Origin: Planctomycetota bacterium
GTDB taxonomy: Bacteria > Planctomycetota > Planctomycetia > Pirellulales > Pirellulaceae
NCBI GenBank assembly: GCA_026692845.1
Contig: JAPLNM010000032.1
Span: forward strand, 1-43,271
Direction of reading: 5' to 3'
Length of the DNA: 43,271 nucleotides
Shown here: one piece after another, positions 35,601-43,271 of the stretch
Position numbering within the stretch: position 1 is the stretch's first letter
Layout: every line of letters starts with the position of its first letter
The notes under the pieces: generated by a model
Seen by the model: the letters and a program-made list of their open reading frames with translations, nothing else
The model's database searches: none
What the model was told of the DNA's origin: nothing
Made by a program: the position numbers and the translations under genes

Positions 35601-37415
35601 ATGACCGTCCTGCTCCAGATTCGCAACGCGCACAAACGCTACGGCGACCAAATCCTCCTCGATGGTGCTGAGTGCACCCTAGGTGGAAACACCAAAGTTG
35701 GCTTCATCGGTCGAAACGGGGCCGGGAAATCCACCCTGCTGAAATGCATCCTCGGGGATGACGAACTCGATACCGGAGAAATCATCCGCCACCCAAAACT
35801 TCGGATCGGTTACCTTCGACAACACGACCCGTTTCTGCCCGGCGAAACGGCCTTGGAGTTCCTGATGCGAGATAGCTCGCAACCGGACTGGAAATGCGGC
35901 GAAGTCGCCGGGGAATTCGAAATCAAAGGTAGGATGCTCGAGTCCCCCATGCAAAACCTCTCCGGAGGTTGGCAAACCCGAGTCAAACTCTCAGCCCTGC
36001 TCCTGCACGAACCGACCCTGCTGCTGCTCGATGAGCCGACGAACTTCTTGGATCTTCGCACCCAAATCCTGCTCGAACACTTCCTGCGATCCTTCCAAGA
36101 AGCCTGCTTGATCGTCTCGCACGACCGCGCATTTCTCAACGCCACGTGCGACTCGACCCTCGATTTGTCGATGGGCGAACTGACCCTGTTTCCCGGCAAA
36201 GTCGACGAATACCTCGAGTACCAACTAGGCCTCCGCGAGCACGACCAACGCACCAATGCCTCGATCGCCGCGAAACGAAAACAACTCCAGGAATTCATCG
36301 ATAAAAACCGCGCTCGAGCAAGCACCGCTACCCGCGCAAAATCCAAAAGCAAAATGCTTGAACGTCTCGAAGTCAAAGAGAACTCAGCCAATCATGCCAA
36401 TGCCACGATCCGCGCTCCACAGGTGGAACCTCGCCAAGGCCCAGCCCTGCGAACCCGCGATCTGTCGATCGGATACCCAGACCGTACTATCTCGACGAAC
36501 GTCGGACTGGAAATCGACCACGGTACCCGCGCTGCGATCGTCGGTGACAACGGACAAGGAAAAACCACCTTGCTACGCACCCTTGTGCACTCCCTGGCCC
36601 CGGTCGAAGGAGAAGTCAAATGGGGCTACGGATGCGAACTCGGAACCTACGCGCAGCACGTCTATACCAGCCTCCCTGACAACAAATCCGTCCTGGAGTT
36701 TCTCGAATACGAAGCGATCCCCGGAACTAAAAATCAAACCATCCTCGACACGGCCGGCTCGATGCTCTTTCGCGGCTCAGCCGTAGATAAAAAAATCCGA
36801 GTCCTAAGCGGTGGTGAACGCGCTCGACTGTGCATGGCCGCCTTGCTGCTAGGCAAAGCCAATGTCCTAATCCTCGATGAACCAGGTAACCACCTCGACG
36901 TTGAAACGGTCGAGGCCCTCGCCGATGCGCTGATCGATTACAAAGGTACCGTCGTGTTTACCTCCCACGATCGCCACTTCCTCAAACGTGTCGCAACGAC
37001 CTACATCGAAGTCCGAGACGGAAAAGTCACCCAGTACCGAGGCGATTACGACGCTTATATGTACATGGTCCAAAAGGAAATCGATGACGCGGAATCCTCC
37101 CGACACCCAGGCGCCCCAACCAAAAAAACCGTATCCTCCAACAGCAACCCCAAAAGCGCTCCGAAGAACAACCCCAACAAATCTAGCCCCACCCTAGACG
37201 ATCGTTCCCTCCGAAAACAGATCGGCAACCTAGAAAAAAATATCGCTAAACTCGATCAGCAAAAGAAGACCATCCACGAGCAACTCATGGCATCGAGCGA
37301 TCCCCAAGCCGCCCTGAAGCTCCACGAAGAAATGACGAAAGTCTCCGAAGAACTCGAAACCGCAGAAACCCGTTGGGCGGATCTGCAAGAACAACTGGAA
37401 TTACTCGAAGAATAG
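35601..37415 (+). CDS. ABC-F family ATPase (Uup-like)
   Basis: A 604-residue soluble tandem ABC ATPase without membrane domains. The first nucleotide-binding domain has Walker A GRNGAGKS (37-44), signature LSGGWQTRV and Walker B LLLLDEPTNFLD. The interdomain P-site linker is rich in Lys/Arg (about 225-260). The second domain has GDNGQGKT, LSGGERARL and LILDEPGNHLD. The C-terminal region (about 500-604) is a charged coiled coil, as in Uup. ABC-F proteins act on ribosomes or, for Uup, on DNA junction and ribosome-related processes. The start at 35601 begins the first conserved strand. It is 4 bases from tsaE and probably co-transcribed with it. Confidence 0.93.
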   Translation: MTVLLQIRNAHKRYGDQILLDGAECTLGGNTKVGFIGRNGAGKSTLLKCILGDDELDTGEIIRHPKLRIGYLRQHDPFLPGETALEFLMRDSSQPDWKCGEVAGEFEIKGRMLESPMQNLSGGWQTRVKLSALLLHEPTLLLLDEPTNFLDLRTQILLEHFLRSFQEACLIVSHDRAFLNATCDSTLDLSMGELTLFPGKVDEYLEYQLGLREHDQRTNASIAAKRKQLQEFIDKNRARASTATRAKSKSKMLERLEVKENSANHANATIRAPQVEPRQGPALRTRDLSIGYPDRTISTNVGLEIDHGTRAAIVGDNGQGKTTLLRTLVHSLAPVEGEVKWGYGCELGTYAQHVYTSLPDNKSVLEFLEYEAIPGTKNQTILDTAGSMLFRGSAVDKKIRVLSGGERARLCMAALLLGKANVLILDEPGNHLDVETVEALADALIDYKGTVVFTSHDRHFLKRVATTYIEVRDGKVTQYRGDYDAYMYMVQKEIDDAESSRHPGAPTKKTVSSNSNPKSAPKNNPNKSSPTLDDRSLRKQIGNLEKNIAKLDQQKKTIHEQLMASSDPQAALKLHEEMTKVSEELETAETRWADLQEQLELLEE

Positions 37416-37419
37416 TTCC

Positions 37420-37959
37420 ATGATCCGACTCGTGAAACTTACCGCCGACGAATGCCGGATCGCTCTGGATAGCCTCGAGGACTGCCAAGCCTTCGGCGAA
37501 CTCCTAGCCAGATACCTTCCGAAACGCTTACCGTGCACCGTTGGTCTAGTCGGAACCCTCGGCGCAGGCAAAACCCAACTGGTCAAATTCATCGCTCAAG
37601 CCCTCGGTGCCGATCCCGAAGACGTCGTCAGCCCGACCTTCGTCCTGATGCATCCCATTGGGACCAATCCCGAAATTCACCACATCGACGCCTATCGTAT
37701 CCAGGATAGCGACGAATTTCTCGAACTGGGAATCGAGGAACTCTTCGAACAACCGGTTGTGACCATCATCGAATGGGCCGACCGCTTCATCGAATGCATG
37801 CCCGTGAACACCCTGTGGATCGAATTAGTTACCCAAGACCCACTGTCCGAACAACGCACGGCCATGCTGACGAATCTAAACCGATTGCCCCATTGGCAAG
37901 AATTCCTTGCCCAATCGCTGGGGGATCCTCGAGGCGATCGACCTGAGAATCCAACCTGA
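37420..37959 (+). CDS. tsaE: tRNA N6-threonylcarbamoyladenosine biosynthesis ATPase TsaE
   Basis: A 179-residue P-loop ATPase of the TsaB-TsaD-TsaE complex that makes t6A37 in ANN-decoding tRNAs. Diagnostic motifs are Walker A GTLGAGKT (45-52), SPTFVLMH, HHIDAYRI and the C-terminal EWADR. Length is slightly above the usual 150-160 because of a C-terminal tail. It lies 4 bases after the ABC-F gene and 22 bases before ribokinase, so it sits in a plus-strand run of genes without a shared pathway. Confidence 0.94.
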   Translation: MIRLVKLTADECRIALDSLEDCQAFGELLARYLPKRLPCTVGLVGTLGAGKTQLVKFIAQALGADPEDVVSPTFVLMHPIGTNPEIHHIDAYRIQDSDEFLELGIEELFEQPVVTIIEWADRFIECMPVNTLWIELVTQDPLSEQRTAMLTNLNRLPHWQEFLAQSLGDPRGDRPENPT

Positions 37960-37981
37960 AAGTCCAACCTGAAAACTCCCT

Positions 37982-38929
37982 ATGCGGCACTCGAACGAAA
38001 ATCCCAGCGCCAAAATCCTCGTCTGCGGTTCGATCAACATGGACTTGGTCGTCCGAACACCCAGACTACCGACCCCAGGCCAAACCCTCATCGCACACCA
38101 ACTCGATGAAGTCTCCGGCGGAAAAGGGGCCAACCAAGCCGTGGCCGTCGCAAGACTCGGTGGAAGCGTTGGAATGCTCGCTGCCCTGGGATCCGATGGG
38201 TTTGGTGCCACCCTCCGCGCGAATCTCGAACAAGAAGGGGTCGACCTAGAATGGATCGTCACCAAACCTGGACCCAGCGGCGTGGCAATCGTCGCCGTCG
38301 ATGACCAAAGCGAAAACTCGATCCTGGTCGTTCCAGGTGCCAATGGGGAACTTTCCCCACAGGACATCCAAAACGCACAAGCAGCGATCCAAAATGCTAG
38401 CCTCGTTATGCTTCAACTGGAAATCCCGATCCAGACGGTACTTCACGCGGTGCGCCTATGCCGCCAACACCACGTTCCGGTTATTCTCAATACCGCACCC
38501 GTACCCGAAGACTTTCCTAGCGAACTGTTCAATGTGGACCTGATCTGCCCGAACCAATCCGAAACGGCCGCCCTGCTGAAGATCCCCCCACCCAAGAACG
38601 TCGATCAAGCCTTCGCGGCCGCTCGCATGCTCCTGGAAAAGGGGGCGAAACAAGTCGTGATCACCCTCGGTCCACTCGGTGCGGTCGCTGCTACGAAACT
38701 CCCGAACGGCCACCCTGTGATCAAAGCCGTCGAGGCGCATCGCGTCGATGCAATCGATACGGTCGCCGCCGGGGACGCTTTCCTCGGGGCTCTGGCCTTT
38801 CAAATCGCCCAAGGCACAGCGCTGATGGAGGCTTGCCTGTTTGCCTCGGCTGCCGCCGCTCACGCCGTGACCGTCCGAGGCGCTCAACCCTCGTTGCCGT
38901 ATTTGGATCAAGTCCACACACGCCTCTAG
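37982..38929 (+). CDS. rbsK: ribokinase (PfkB family)
   Basis: A 315-residue sugar kinase that phosphorylates ribose at O5. N-terminal sugar-binding motifs are GSINMDLV (16-23) and SGGKGANQA (45-53); the catalytic C-terminal motif is DTVAAGDAF, with the base Asp265. Its place directly upstream of a ribose-type ABC importer supports ribose as substrate, although a related pentose is possible. Start at 37982 (ATG). RbsD (pyranase) and an RbsR-type repressor are absent nearby, unlike in the E. coli rbs operon. Confidence 0.93.
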   Translation: MRHSNENPSAKILVCGSINMDLVVRTPRLPTPGQTLIAHQLDEVSGGKGANQAVAVARLGGSVGMLAALGSDGFGATLRANLEQEGVDLEWIVTKPGPSGVAIVAVDDQSENSILVVPGANGELSPQDIQNAQAAIQNASLVMLQLEIPIQTVLHAVRLCRQHHVPVILNTAPVPEDFPSELFNVDLICPNQSETAALLKIPPPKNVDQAFAAARMLLEKGAKQVVITLGPLGAVAATKLPNGHPVIKAVEAHRVDAIDTVAAGDAFLGALAFQIAQGTALMEACLFASAAAAHAVTVRGAQPSLPYLDQVHTRL

Positions 38930-39046
38930 AGCTTCTTGGTGTATCCTAAGAATTCTGGCAGCTTGTGCAGCGATCGTTGTCATCCCCTAATGTCTTGGAA
39001 CCTCCCAGGCGATATCTCTTACCCGAACCCTTACGCGTTGGCACCC

Positions 39047-40030
39047 ATGAACCTATCCACTCCTAGGCGATTCGGCTCGGTCTTGCTCTCGATGTGCACT
39101 CTGCTTGCGATCGTCGGTTGCCAGCCCAGTAGTTCCAACGCAAAATCCACTCCGAAGTCGAGCGAAAAACCCAAAATTGCCTTGGTCATGAAGTCCCTAG
39201 CCAACGAGTTCTTTTCGACCATGGCCGATGGAGCAAAACAGTATCAATCCCAAAACGCCCAGCAGTTCGAACTGGTCGTCAACGGCATCAAAGACGAAAG
39301 GGATCTAGCCCGCCAATCTGCCATCGTCGACGAAATGATCGCCGCCAAAGTCCAAGCGATCGTGATCGCTCCGGCCGACTCCAAAGCGCTCGTGCCGGTT
39401 CTGCGCAGAGCCAAACAAGCCGGCCTGGTCGTGGTCAATATCGATAACAAACTCGACGATGAAATCCTAAACGCCGAATCCCTGTCGGTACCCTTCGTCG
39501 GTCCAAATAACCTGCTAGGCGCCAAAAGCGTCGGTGAACACCTTGCCAAATCCTTGAAACCCGGAGACCAAGTCGCAGTGCTCGAAGGCATCCGAACCAG
39601 CTTCAACGCAACCCAAAGACGCTTGGGATTCGAACAAGCCATGAAAGACGCAGGGATTCAAATCGTCGATAGCCAAAGCGCCAACTGGGAAACCAATCAA
39701 GCCAATAGCATCGCCGCCTCGATGCTCAATGCCCATCCCGACCTCAAAGCTATCTTGGCGGCCAACGATTCGATGGCCCTAGGAGCCATCGCTGCAATCA
39801 AAGCAGCCAATAAAACCGATACCGTACAGGTCGTCGGATTTGATAACATCTCTGCAGCCCAGCAAGCCATCGGACAAGGCAAAATGCTCGCAACGGCCGA
39901 CCAACACGGCGACCAACTCGCCATCTTCGGAATCCAGCTCGCGATGAAACTCCTGCAAGACCCAAACACCCTACTCGAGGACCGCCAAACCCCTGTCGAT
40001 CTGATCACCTCCGGAAACGTTGCCAAGTAA
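39047..40030 (+). CDS. rbsB: sugar ABC transporter substrate-binding lipoprotein (RbsB-like)
   Basis: A 327-residue periplasmic-binding-protein type 1 of the CUT2 (ribose/galactose) class. The lipoprotein signal SVLLSMCTLLAIVGC puts the lipidated residue at Cys25, which tethers it to the membrane, unlike soluble E. coli RbsB. Fold landmarks are KIALVMKSLANEFFSTMADG, VQAIVIAPADSKALVP, the hinge strand VVNIDNKL and AILAANDSMALGAIAA. The start at 39047 is chosen to put the signal at the N-terminus; no strong ribosome-binding site is seen. It follows rbsK after 117 bases, the largest gap in the cluster, and precedes rbsA by 12. Confidence 0.93.
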   Translation: MNLSTPRRFGSVLLSMCTLLAIVGCQPSSSNAKSTPKSSEKPKIALVMKSLANEFFSTMADGAKQYQSQNAQQFELVVNGIKDERDLARQSAIVDEMIAAKVQAIVIAPADSKALVPVLRRAKQAGLVVVNIDNKLDDEILNAESLSVPFVGPNNLLGAKSVGEHLAKSLKPGDQVAVLEGIRTSFNATQRRLGFEQAMKDAGIQIVDSQSANWETNQANSIAASMLNAHPDLKAILAANDSMALGAIAAIKAANKTDTVQVVGFDNISAAQQAIGQGKMLATADQHGDQLAIFGIQLAMKLLQDPNTLLEDRQTPVDLITSGNVAK

Positions 40031-40042
40031 CGGACCCCCGAC

Positions 40043-41572
40043 GTGCTCAAACTCGATGCCCTCACGAAAGATTTTGCGACGCGCGCCGTCGATCAAGTCT
40101 GCTTGGAATTCGCACCAGGACAAGTCCACGCGCTGCTAGGTGCCAACGGAGCCGGCAAGAGCACCCTATGCAAAATGATCGCTGGATTGATCCAACCGAC
40201 CCATGGTACCATGGTCCTCGCAGGAAAGGATTATTCGCCAAAAAACAAACGCCAAGCACAACGCGGTGGTATCCAACTCGTCCAGCAAGAACTCAATGTC
40301 CTGCCGACGCTCAACCTTGCTGAAAACCTGTTCCTATCGGATCTGCCCAACCGATGGGGGATCCTCAGCCGCCGAGCCATGCACCGAAGAGCTTCGGAAA
40401 TCCTCTCGGAGTTCGGTCTCGGACACCTCGATCCGCGTTGCCCCGCCTCGAGCCTCGGCGTCGGCCAACAACAGCTGCTCGAAATCGCGGCAAACTCCTG
40501 GCAACCTACCCAAGTCCTGATCCTCGATGAACCAACCGCAGCCCTGAGCACCCCGGAATCGCAACGGCTTTTCGAGAAAATAGACCGTTGGCGAAACCAA
40601 GGCGTCGCTATCCTCTATATCAGCCACAGGCTCGCAGAGGTCCAAACCCTGGCCGATCGGATCTCCATCCTGCGCGATGGAAAACTCCAAGGAACCTGGC
40701 CACGCGGAGAACTCCAACAACACGATATCGTCGCCCAAATGACCATGCCTGCTAGCCCCGCTATGTCTGCTAGCCCCGCGATGCCTGCTAGCCCAGCGAT
40801 GCCTGCTAGCCCAGCGATGCCTGCTAGCCCCGCGCTGTGTGTCGAACAGTTCGCGCTGCGACCGAAGGTCCGAAACGTCTCGTTCTCACTCCGAGCTGGC
40901 GAAATTCTCGGAATCGCAGGTCTGGTCGGCTCCGGACGAACCGAACTGCTCCGCGCGATCTTCGGCGCCGATCGTGCGACCGGCGGATCCCTGCGATTGG
41001 CAGGCAATGTCCCAAGACCCTCGTTTCGTAGCCCCAACGAAGCGGTCCGAGCCGGGCTGGTGATGATTAGCGAGGACCGTAAAGCCGATGGCTTGCTTCT
41101 GACCGAATCGATCGCTGAGAATATTCAACTCCCCATGCTCGATCGGCCTGGACTAGCAGGGTTCGGTTTGGTCCGAGCCGGCCACGCTCGCCGGGTCGCA
41201 GAGACTTACCTCCAAGACCTAGCGATTCGATGCGATTCGACGGACCAATCCGTCGGGACGCTCAGTGGCGGAAATCAACAAAAAGTGGTGCTTGCGAAAT
41301 GGCTCGAACGCGATGGAAACGTTTTCCTATTGGACGAACCGACGCGCGGGATCGATGTCGCTGCACGCGAACGGGTCCACGATGTGATCCGCAAGTTGGC
41401 CAAAGCCGGAAAAGGGATTTTGCTCGTCAGCAGCGATCTCGATGAACTTGTCGGGCTGTGCGATTCAATCGGGGTGATGTCTAACGGACGCTGGACTGCG
41501 ACGTTCTCAGGTCCGAACTACGATACCCAAGCCATCCTTCAAGCGATGTTTGCCGGATACTCGGAACCTTAA
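40043..41572 (+). CDS. rbsA: ribose-type ABC importer ATPase with two ATPase domains
   Basis: A 509-residue CUT2 ATPase (GTG start). Domain 1 has Walker A GANGAGKS (33-40), the signature-like LGVGQQQLLEIA and Walker B VLILDEPTAAL. Domain 2 has the degenerate loop GLVGSGRTELL, typical of this family, LSGGNQQKVVLAKWL and Walker B LLDEPTRGID. Between them (residues 235-264) sits a run of five MPASPA-type hexapeptides encoded by 18-base tandem repeats, which E. coli RbsA lacks. The linker is likely disordered. It is followed by rbsC after 11 bases. Confidence 0.94.
   Translation: MLKLDALTKDFATRAVDQVCLEFAPGQVHALLGANGAGKSTLCKMIAGLIQPTHGTMVLAGKDYSPKNKRQAQRGGIQLVQQELNVLPTLNLAENLFLSDLPNRWGILSRRAMHRRASEILSEFGLGHLDPRCPASSLGVGQQQLLEIAANSWQPTQVLILDEPTAALSTPESQRLFEKIDRWRNQGVAILYISHRLAEVQTLADRISILRDGKLQGTWPRGELQQHDIVAQMTMPASPAMSASPAMPASPAMPASPAMPASPALCVEQFALRPKVRNVSFSLRAGEILGIAGLVGSGRTELLRAIFGADRATGGSLRLAGNVPRPSFRSPNEAVRAGLVMISEDRKADGLLLTESIAENIQLPMLDRPGLAGFGLVRAGHARRVAETYLQDLAIRCDSTDQSVGTLSGGNQQKVVLAKWLERDGNVFLLDEPTRGIDVAARERVHDVIRKLAKAGKGILLVSSDLDELVGLCDSIGVMSNGRWTATFSGPNYDTQAILQAMFAGYSEP
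40745..40834 (+). repeat. five 18-base tandem repeats inside rbsA
   Basis: The units begin at 40745, 40763, 40781, 40799 and 40817, with consensus ATGCCTGCTAGCCCAGCG. Differences are limited to single bases: a CCT-to-TCT codon change in unit 2 and wobble C/A or T/G changes. They encode (M-P/S-ASPA)5 in frame. The near-identity at DNA level points to recent slippage. Confidence 0.97.
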
Positions 41573-41583
41573 GCTGCCCTCTG

Positions 41584-42552
41584 ATGAAAGACAAAGCCGT
41601 GAGCTCGAACCGCGCAATTCGACAAACCCTTGCAACCTACGGCGGCTTGATGGCCGCAATCGTCGTGCTTGCGGCTTTCTTCGGGATGTTCGCCAAGAAT
41701 TTTCTCACCACAACGACCCTTTTGACAATGGCCAACTCCATTCCGGATGTCACCGTTGTCGCCGTCGGAATGACGCTGGTGCTCATCGCCGGGGGGATCG
41801 ATTTGTCGGTCGGCTCGGTCCTGGCCCTGTCGGCCTGCCTCTTGGGTTGGTTGATGGTCGACCAGAAACTCCCTTTGTGGCTGGCCAGCTCGGGAGCCAT
41901 CGCGCTGGGGGCTTGCTGCGGTGGACTCAACGGATGGCTAAGCGCGTCGTTTCGTATTCCGGCTTTCATCGTCACGCTAGGGATGCTCGAAATCGCCCGA
42001 GGGGGAGCTTATTGGATCACCGATTCGAACACGAAATATGTCGGTTCCTCGCTCGGGTGGTTCTCCGATCCAATCGCACCCTGGGGGGTTTCTGCCTCTT
42101 TCTTAATCGCCGTTTCGATCGTGCTTCTAGGGCAGTGGCTCTTGCATCAAACGGTCTTAGGCCGCACCGCCGTAGCGATCGGGACCAATGCCGAATCGGT
42201 TCGCATGGCGGGGATCCGCACGACGCGACCAATGGTCACTCTTTATGCGATCTGCGGCGGTCTGTGCGGCCTAGCCGGATTGATGCAGTCCTCTCGGCTC
42301 TCGACGGTCGACCCGAATTCCGGGGTCGGTATGGAACTCAGCGCCATTGCTGCTTGCGTCATCGGCGGTACAAGCTTGCGAGGTGGCCATGGCTCGGTCA
42401 TCAGGACCTTCTTCGGTGTCCTGGTGATCTCCATCCTGCAAACCGGGCTGGCTCAATTGGGAGCATCCGATCCGATCAAAAGGATCGTCACCGGCGGGGT
42501 GATCATCCTTGCCGTGCTGCTCGATTCGCTTCGCAAGCGATCCGCGGTTTGA
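41584..42552 (+). CDS. rbsC: ribose-type ABC importer permease
   Basis: A 322-residue inner-membrane permease of the CUT2 family with about nine to ten hydrophobic segments. Family signatures are VGMTLVLIAGGIDLSVGSVL, TLGMLEIARGGAYWITDS and the cytoplasmic loop GTNAESVRMAGIRTTRPMV (probable ATPase contact), plus IAACVIGGTSLRGGHGSV. It completes the importer with RbsA and RbsB. The last 50 bases overlap the 3' end of the minus-strand hydrolase gene. Confidence 0.95.
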   Translation: MKDKAVSSNRAIRQTLATYGGLMAAIVVLAAFFGMFAKNFLTTTTLLTMANSIPDVTVVAVGMTLVLIAGGIDLSVGSVLALSACLLGWLMVDQKLPLWLASSGAIALGACCGGLNGWLSASFRIPAFIVTLGMLEIARGGAYWITDSNTKYVGSSLGWFSDPIAPWGVSASFLIAVSIVLLGQWLLHQTVLGRTAVAIGTNAESVRMAGIRTTRPMVTLYAICGGLCGLAGLMQSSRLSTVDPNSGVGMELSAIAACVIGGTSLRGGHGSVIRTFFGVLVISILQTGLAQLGASDPIKRIVTGGVIILAVLLDSLRKRSAV

Positions 42553-43271
42553 TGAATTGACGCATCGCCTCAAAAAGTTCTTGACGCTCTGGCTCCCAAT
42601 GCATGTCGTGAAAAAGCCCTTGCCACTCGATCCAAGTGCAATGCTCCTTGGCCTTCTCGGCAAACTCGCCACTGGCCTGACAGGACGTGATTCGATCGTC
42701 GGTTCCATGCATGAGCAACAGCGGCGTCTCTAGTTCCGACGCATGGTCGATAGCCCATTGTCCAGCCTCGAGCATCGAGAGTCCAAGCGCCGCAGAGACC
42801 CGTTGGTGTACCATCGAATCCTCGACATACGCTGCAACGCTTCGTGGGTCTCGCGAGAGTTCCTTGGGCTCAATCGCAGTCGAAAGGGTCAAGCTCGGCC
42901 ACCATCGACCCAAGAGCTTGGCAACACTGAGTTTCCATGCCGGGGGTGGAAAAGTCGTGCGCAGAAGCGGACTGCATGCGATGACCCCTGCGAGATTATG
43001 CTTCTTTCGCATCGCATAGTTGATCACAATACTGCCGCCTAGGCTTTGTCCATAAAGTAGGACTGGAATCCCTGGGTAGACGCGATGGAGGTAGGACTCC
43101 AGAGTTCCGATGTCATCGAGATAAGCGTTGAAATGCGGTAGTCCTCCGCCGGTTCGTCCATGTCCGCGTTGATCGATGGCAAGTACGGTGGCTCCATCGG
43201 CAACAAAGTAATCGGCTACATGCGCATAACGCTGCCCATGCTCTCCAAGACCATGCACAATCCCAAGGATA
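42503..43271 (-). CDS. alpha/beta hydrolase, lysophospholipase / monoacylglycerol lipase type (5' end outside window)
   Basis: The frame stays open past the window edge (the codons before HGLGEHGQ read ILGIV), so the N-terminus is missing. The visible 256 residues carry HGLGEHGQRYAHVADYF (oxyanion-side motif), DQRGHGRTGG, the nucleophile elbow YGQSLGGSI (catalytic Ser in GQSLG), the acid in MHGTDDRITS and the histidine in LFHDMHWEPE. This is the serine-aminopeptidase S33/monoglyceride lipase-like family (Hydrolase_4). It is read toward rbsC and overlaps its 3' end by 50 bases on the opposite strand. Confidence 0.9.
   Translation of the reverse strand, partial: ILGIVHGLGEHGQRYAHVADYFVADGATVLAIDQRGHGRTGGGLPHFNAYLDDIGTLESYLHRVYPGIPVLLYGQSLGGSIVINYAMRKKHNLAGVIACSPLLRTTFPPPAWKLSVAKLLGRWWPSLTLSTAIEPKELSRDPRSVAAYVEDSMVHQRVSAALGLSMLEAGQWAIDHASELETPLLLMHGTDDRITSCQASGEFAEKAKEHCTWIEWQGLFHDMHWEPERQELFEAMRQFIKPRIACEANRAARQG

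Noticed and set aside
34833-42552. A defence island around RecR, the ABC-F ATPase and TsaE
   Set aside because: All are widespread housekeeping families; no nuclease, toxin or known defence gene accompanies them.

Overview
The window looks like chromosomal DNA of a planctomycete, probably of the Pirellulales group. The evidence is a DUF1559 protein with a type IV pilin-like methylation signal, a secreted protein with two planctomycete-type cytochrome c boxes (CxxCH), a DUF6807 protein, a homodimeric pyruvate dehydrogenase followed by a deoxyhypusine synthase-like gene, and several long secreted proteins without an obvious family. Taxonomy was judged from gene content only, since no search could be run.

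Left end (1-1893): this is the accessory part. A 44-base piece at 280-323 matches the 3' half of a tRNA with anticodon CAT, from the anticodon stem to the discriminator base, while the DNA to its left is not tRNA. This is the expected scar at one end of an element integrated into a tRNA gene. Four copies of the heptamer GTGAGTA (two direct, two inverted) lie at 131-201, 80-150 bases from that core. Just right of the scar, a REP-associated tyrosine transposase (RAYT) gene is flanked by two direct copies of a ~250-base element. The ends of that element are inverted repeats beginning GTAG, and the right copy continues into three tandem ~140-base units.

1894-8846 (minus strand): pyruvate dehydrogenase E1 (aceE), E2 (aceF) and a deoxyhypusine synthase-like gene form an operon. 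Upstream lies a membrane-anchored protein resembling AsmA-type proteins in layout. 9114-11231 (plus): mechanosensitive channel MscL, a DUF151 bifunctional-nuclease-type protein and an M19 membrane dipeptidase. 11245-16298: a DUF6807 protein (minus), a 742-residue secreted protein of unknown function (plus), and a minus-strand pair of XRE regulator and ImmA/IrrE-type metallopeptidase with overlapping reading frames.

16641-22350 (plus): a secreted SYLF-domain protein, a very large secretin with at least five N-domain repeats, and a lipoprotein. 22426-28225: a C-terminal processing protease (minus), a Ski2-like helicase overlapping a TauE/SafE permease (plus), and a DUF1559 protein (minus). 28636-34610: ClpC with a clear terminator, a small membrane protein, a proline/tyrosine/glycine-rich lipoprotein, and a di-heme-type secreted protein with a C-terminal domain resembling an inactive metallopeptidase.

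Right end (34833-43271): RecR (minus), then a plus-strand run of ABC-F ATPase, TsaE, ribokinase and a complete ribose-type ABC importer (binding lipoprotein, double ATPase, permease), ending in a tail-to-tail overlap with a partial alpha/beta hydrolase. The ribose genes would import and phosphorylate a pentose. The ATPase carries an unusual five-fold 18-base tandem repeat between its two ATPase domains.

The strongest candidates for something undescribed are the RAYT with its composite repeat family, the tRNA-half scar with its heptamer cluster, the enlarged secretin, and the link between the deoxyhypusine synthase-like gene and pyruvate dehydrogenase.
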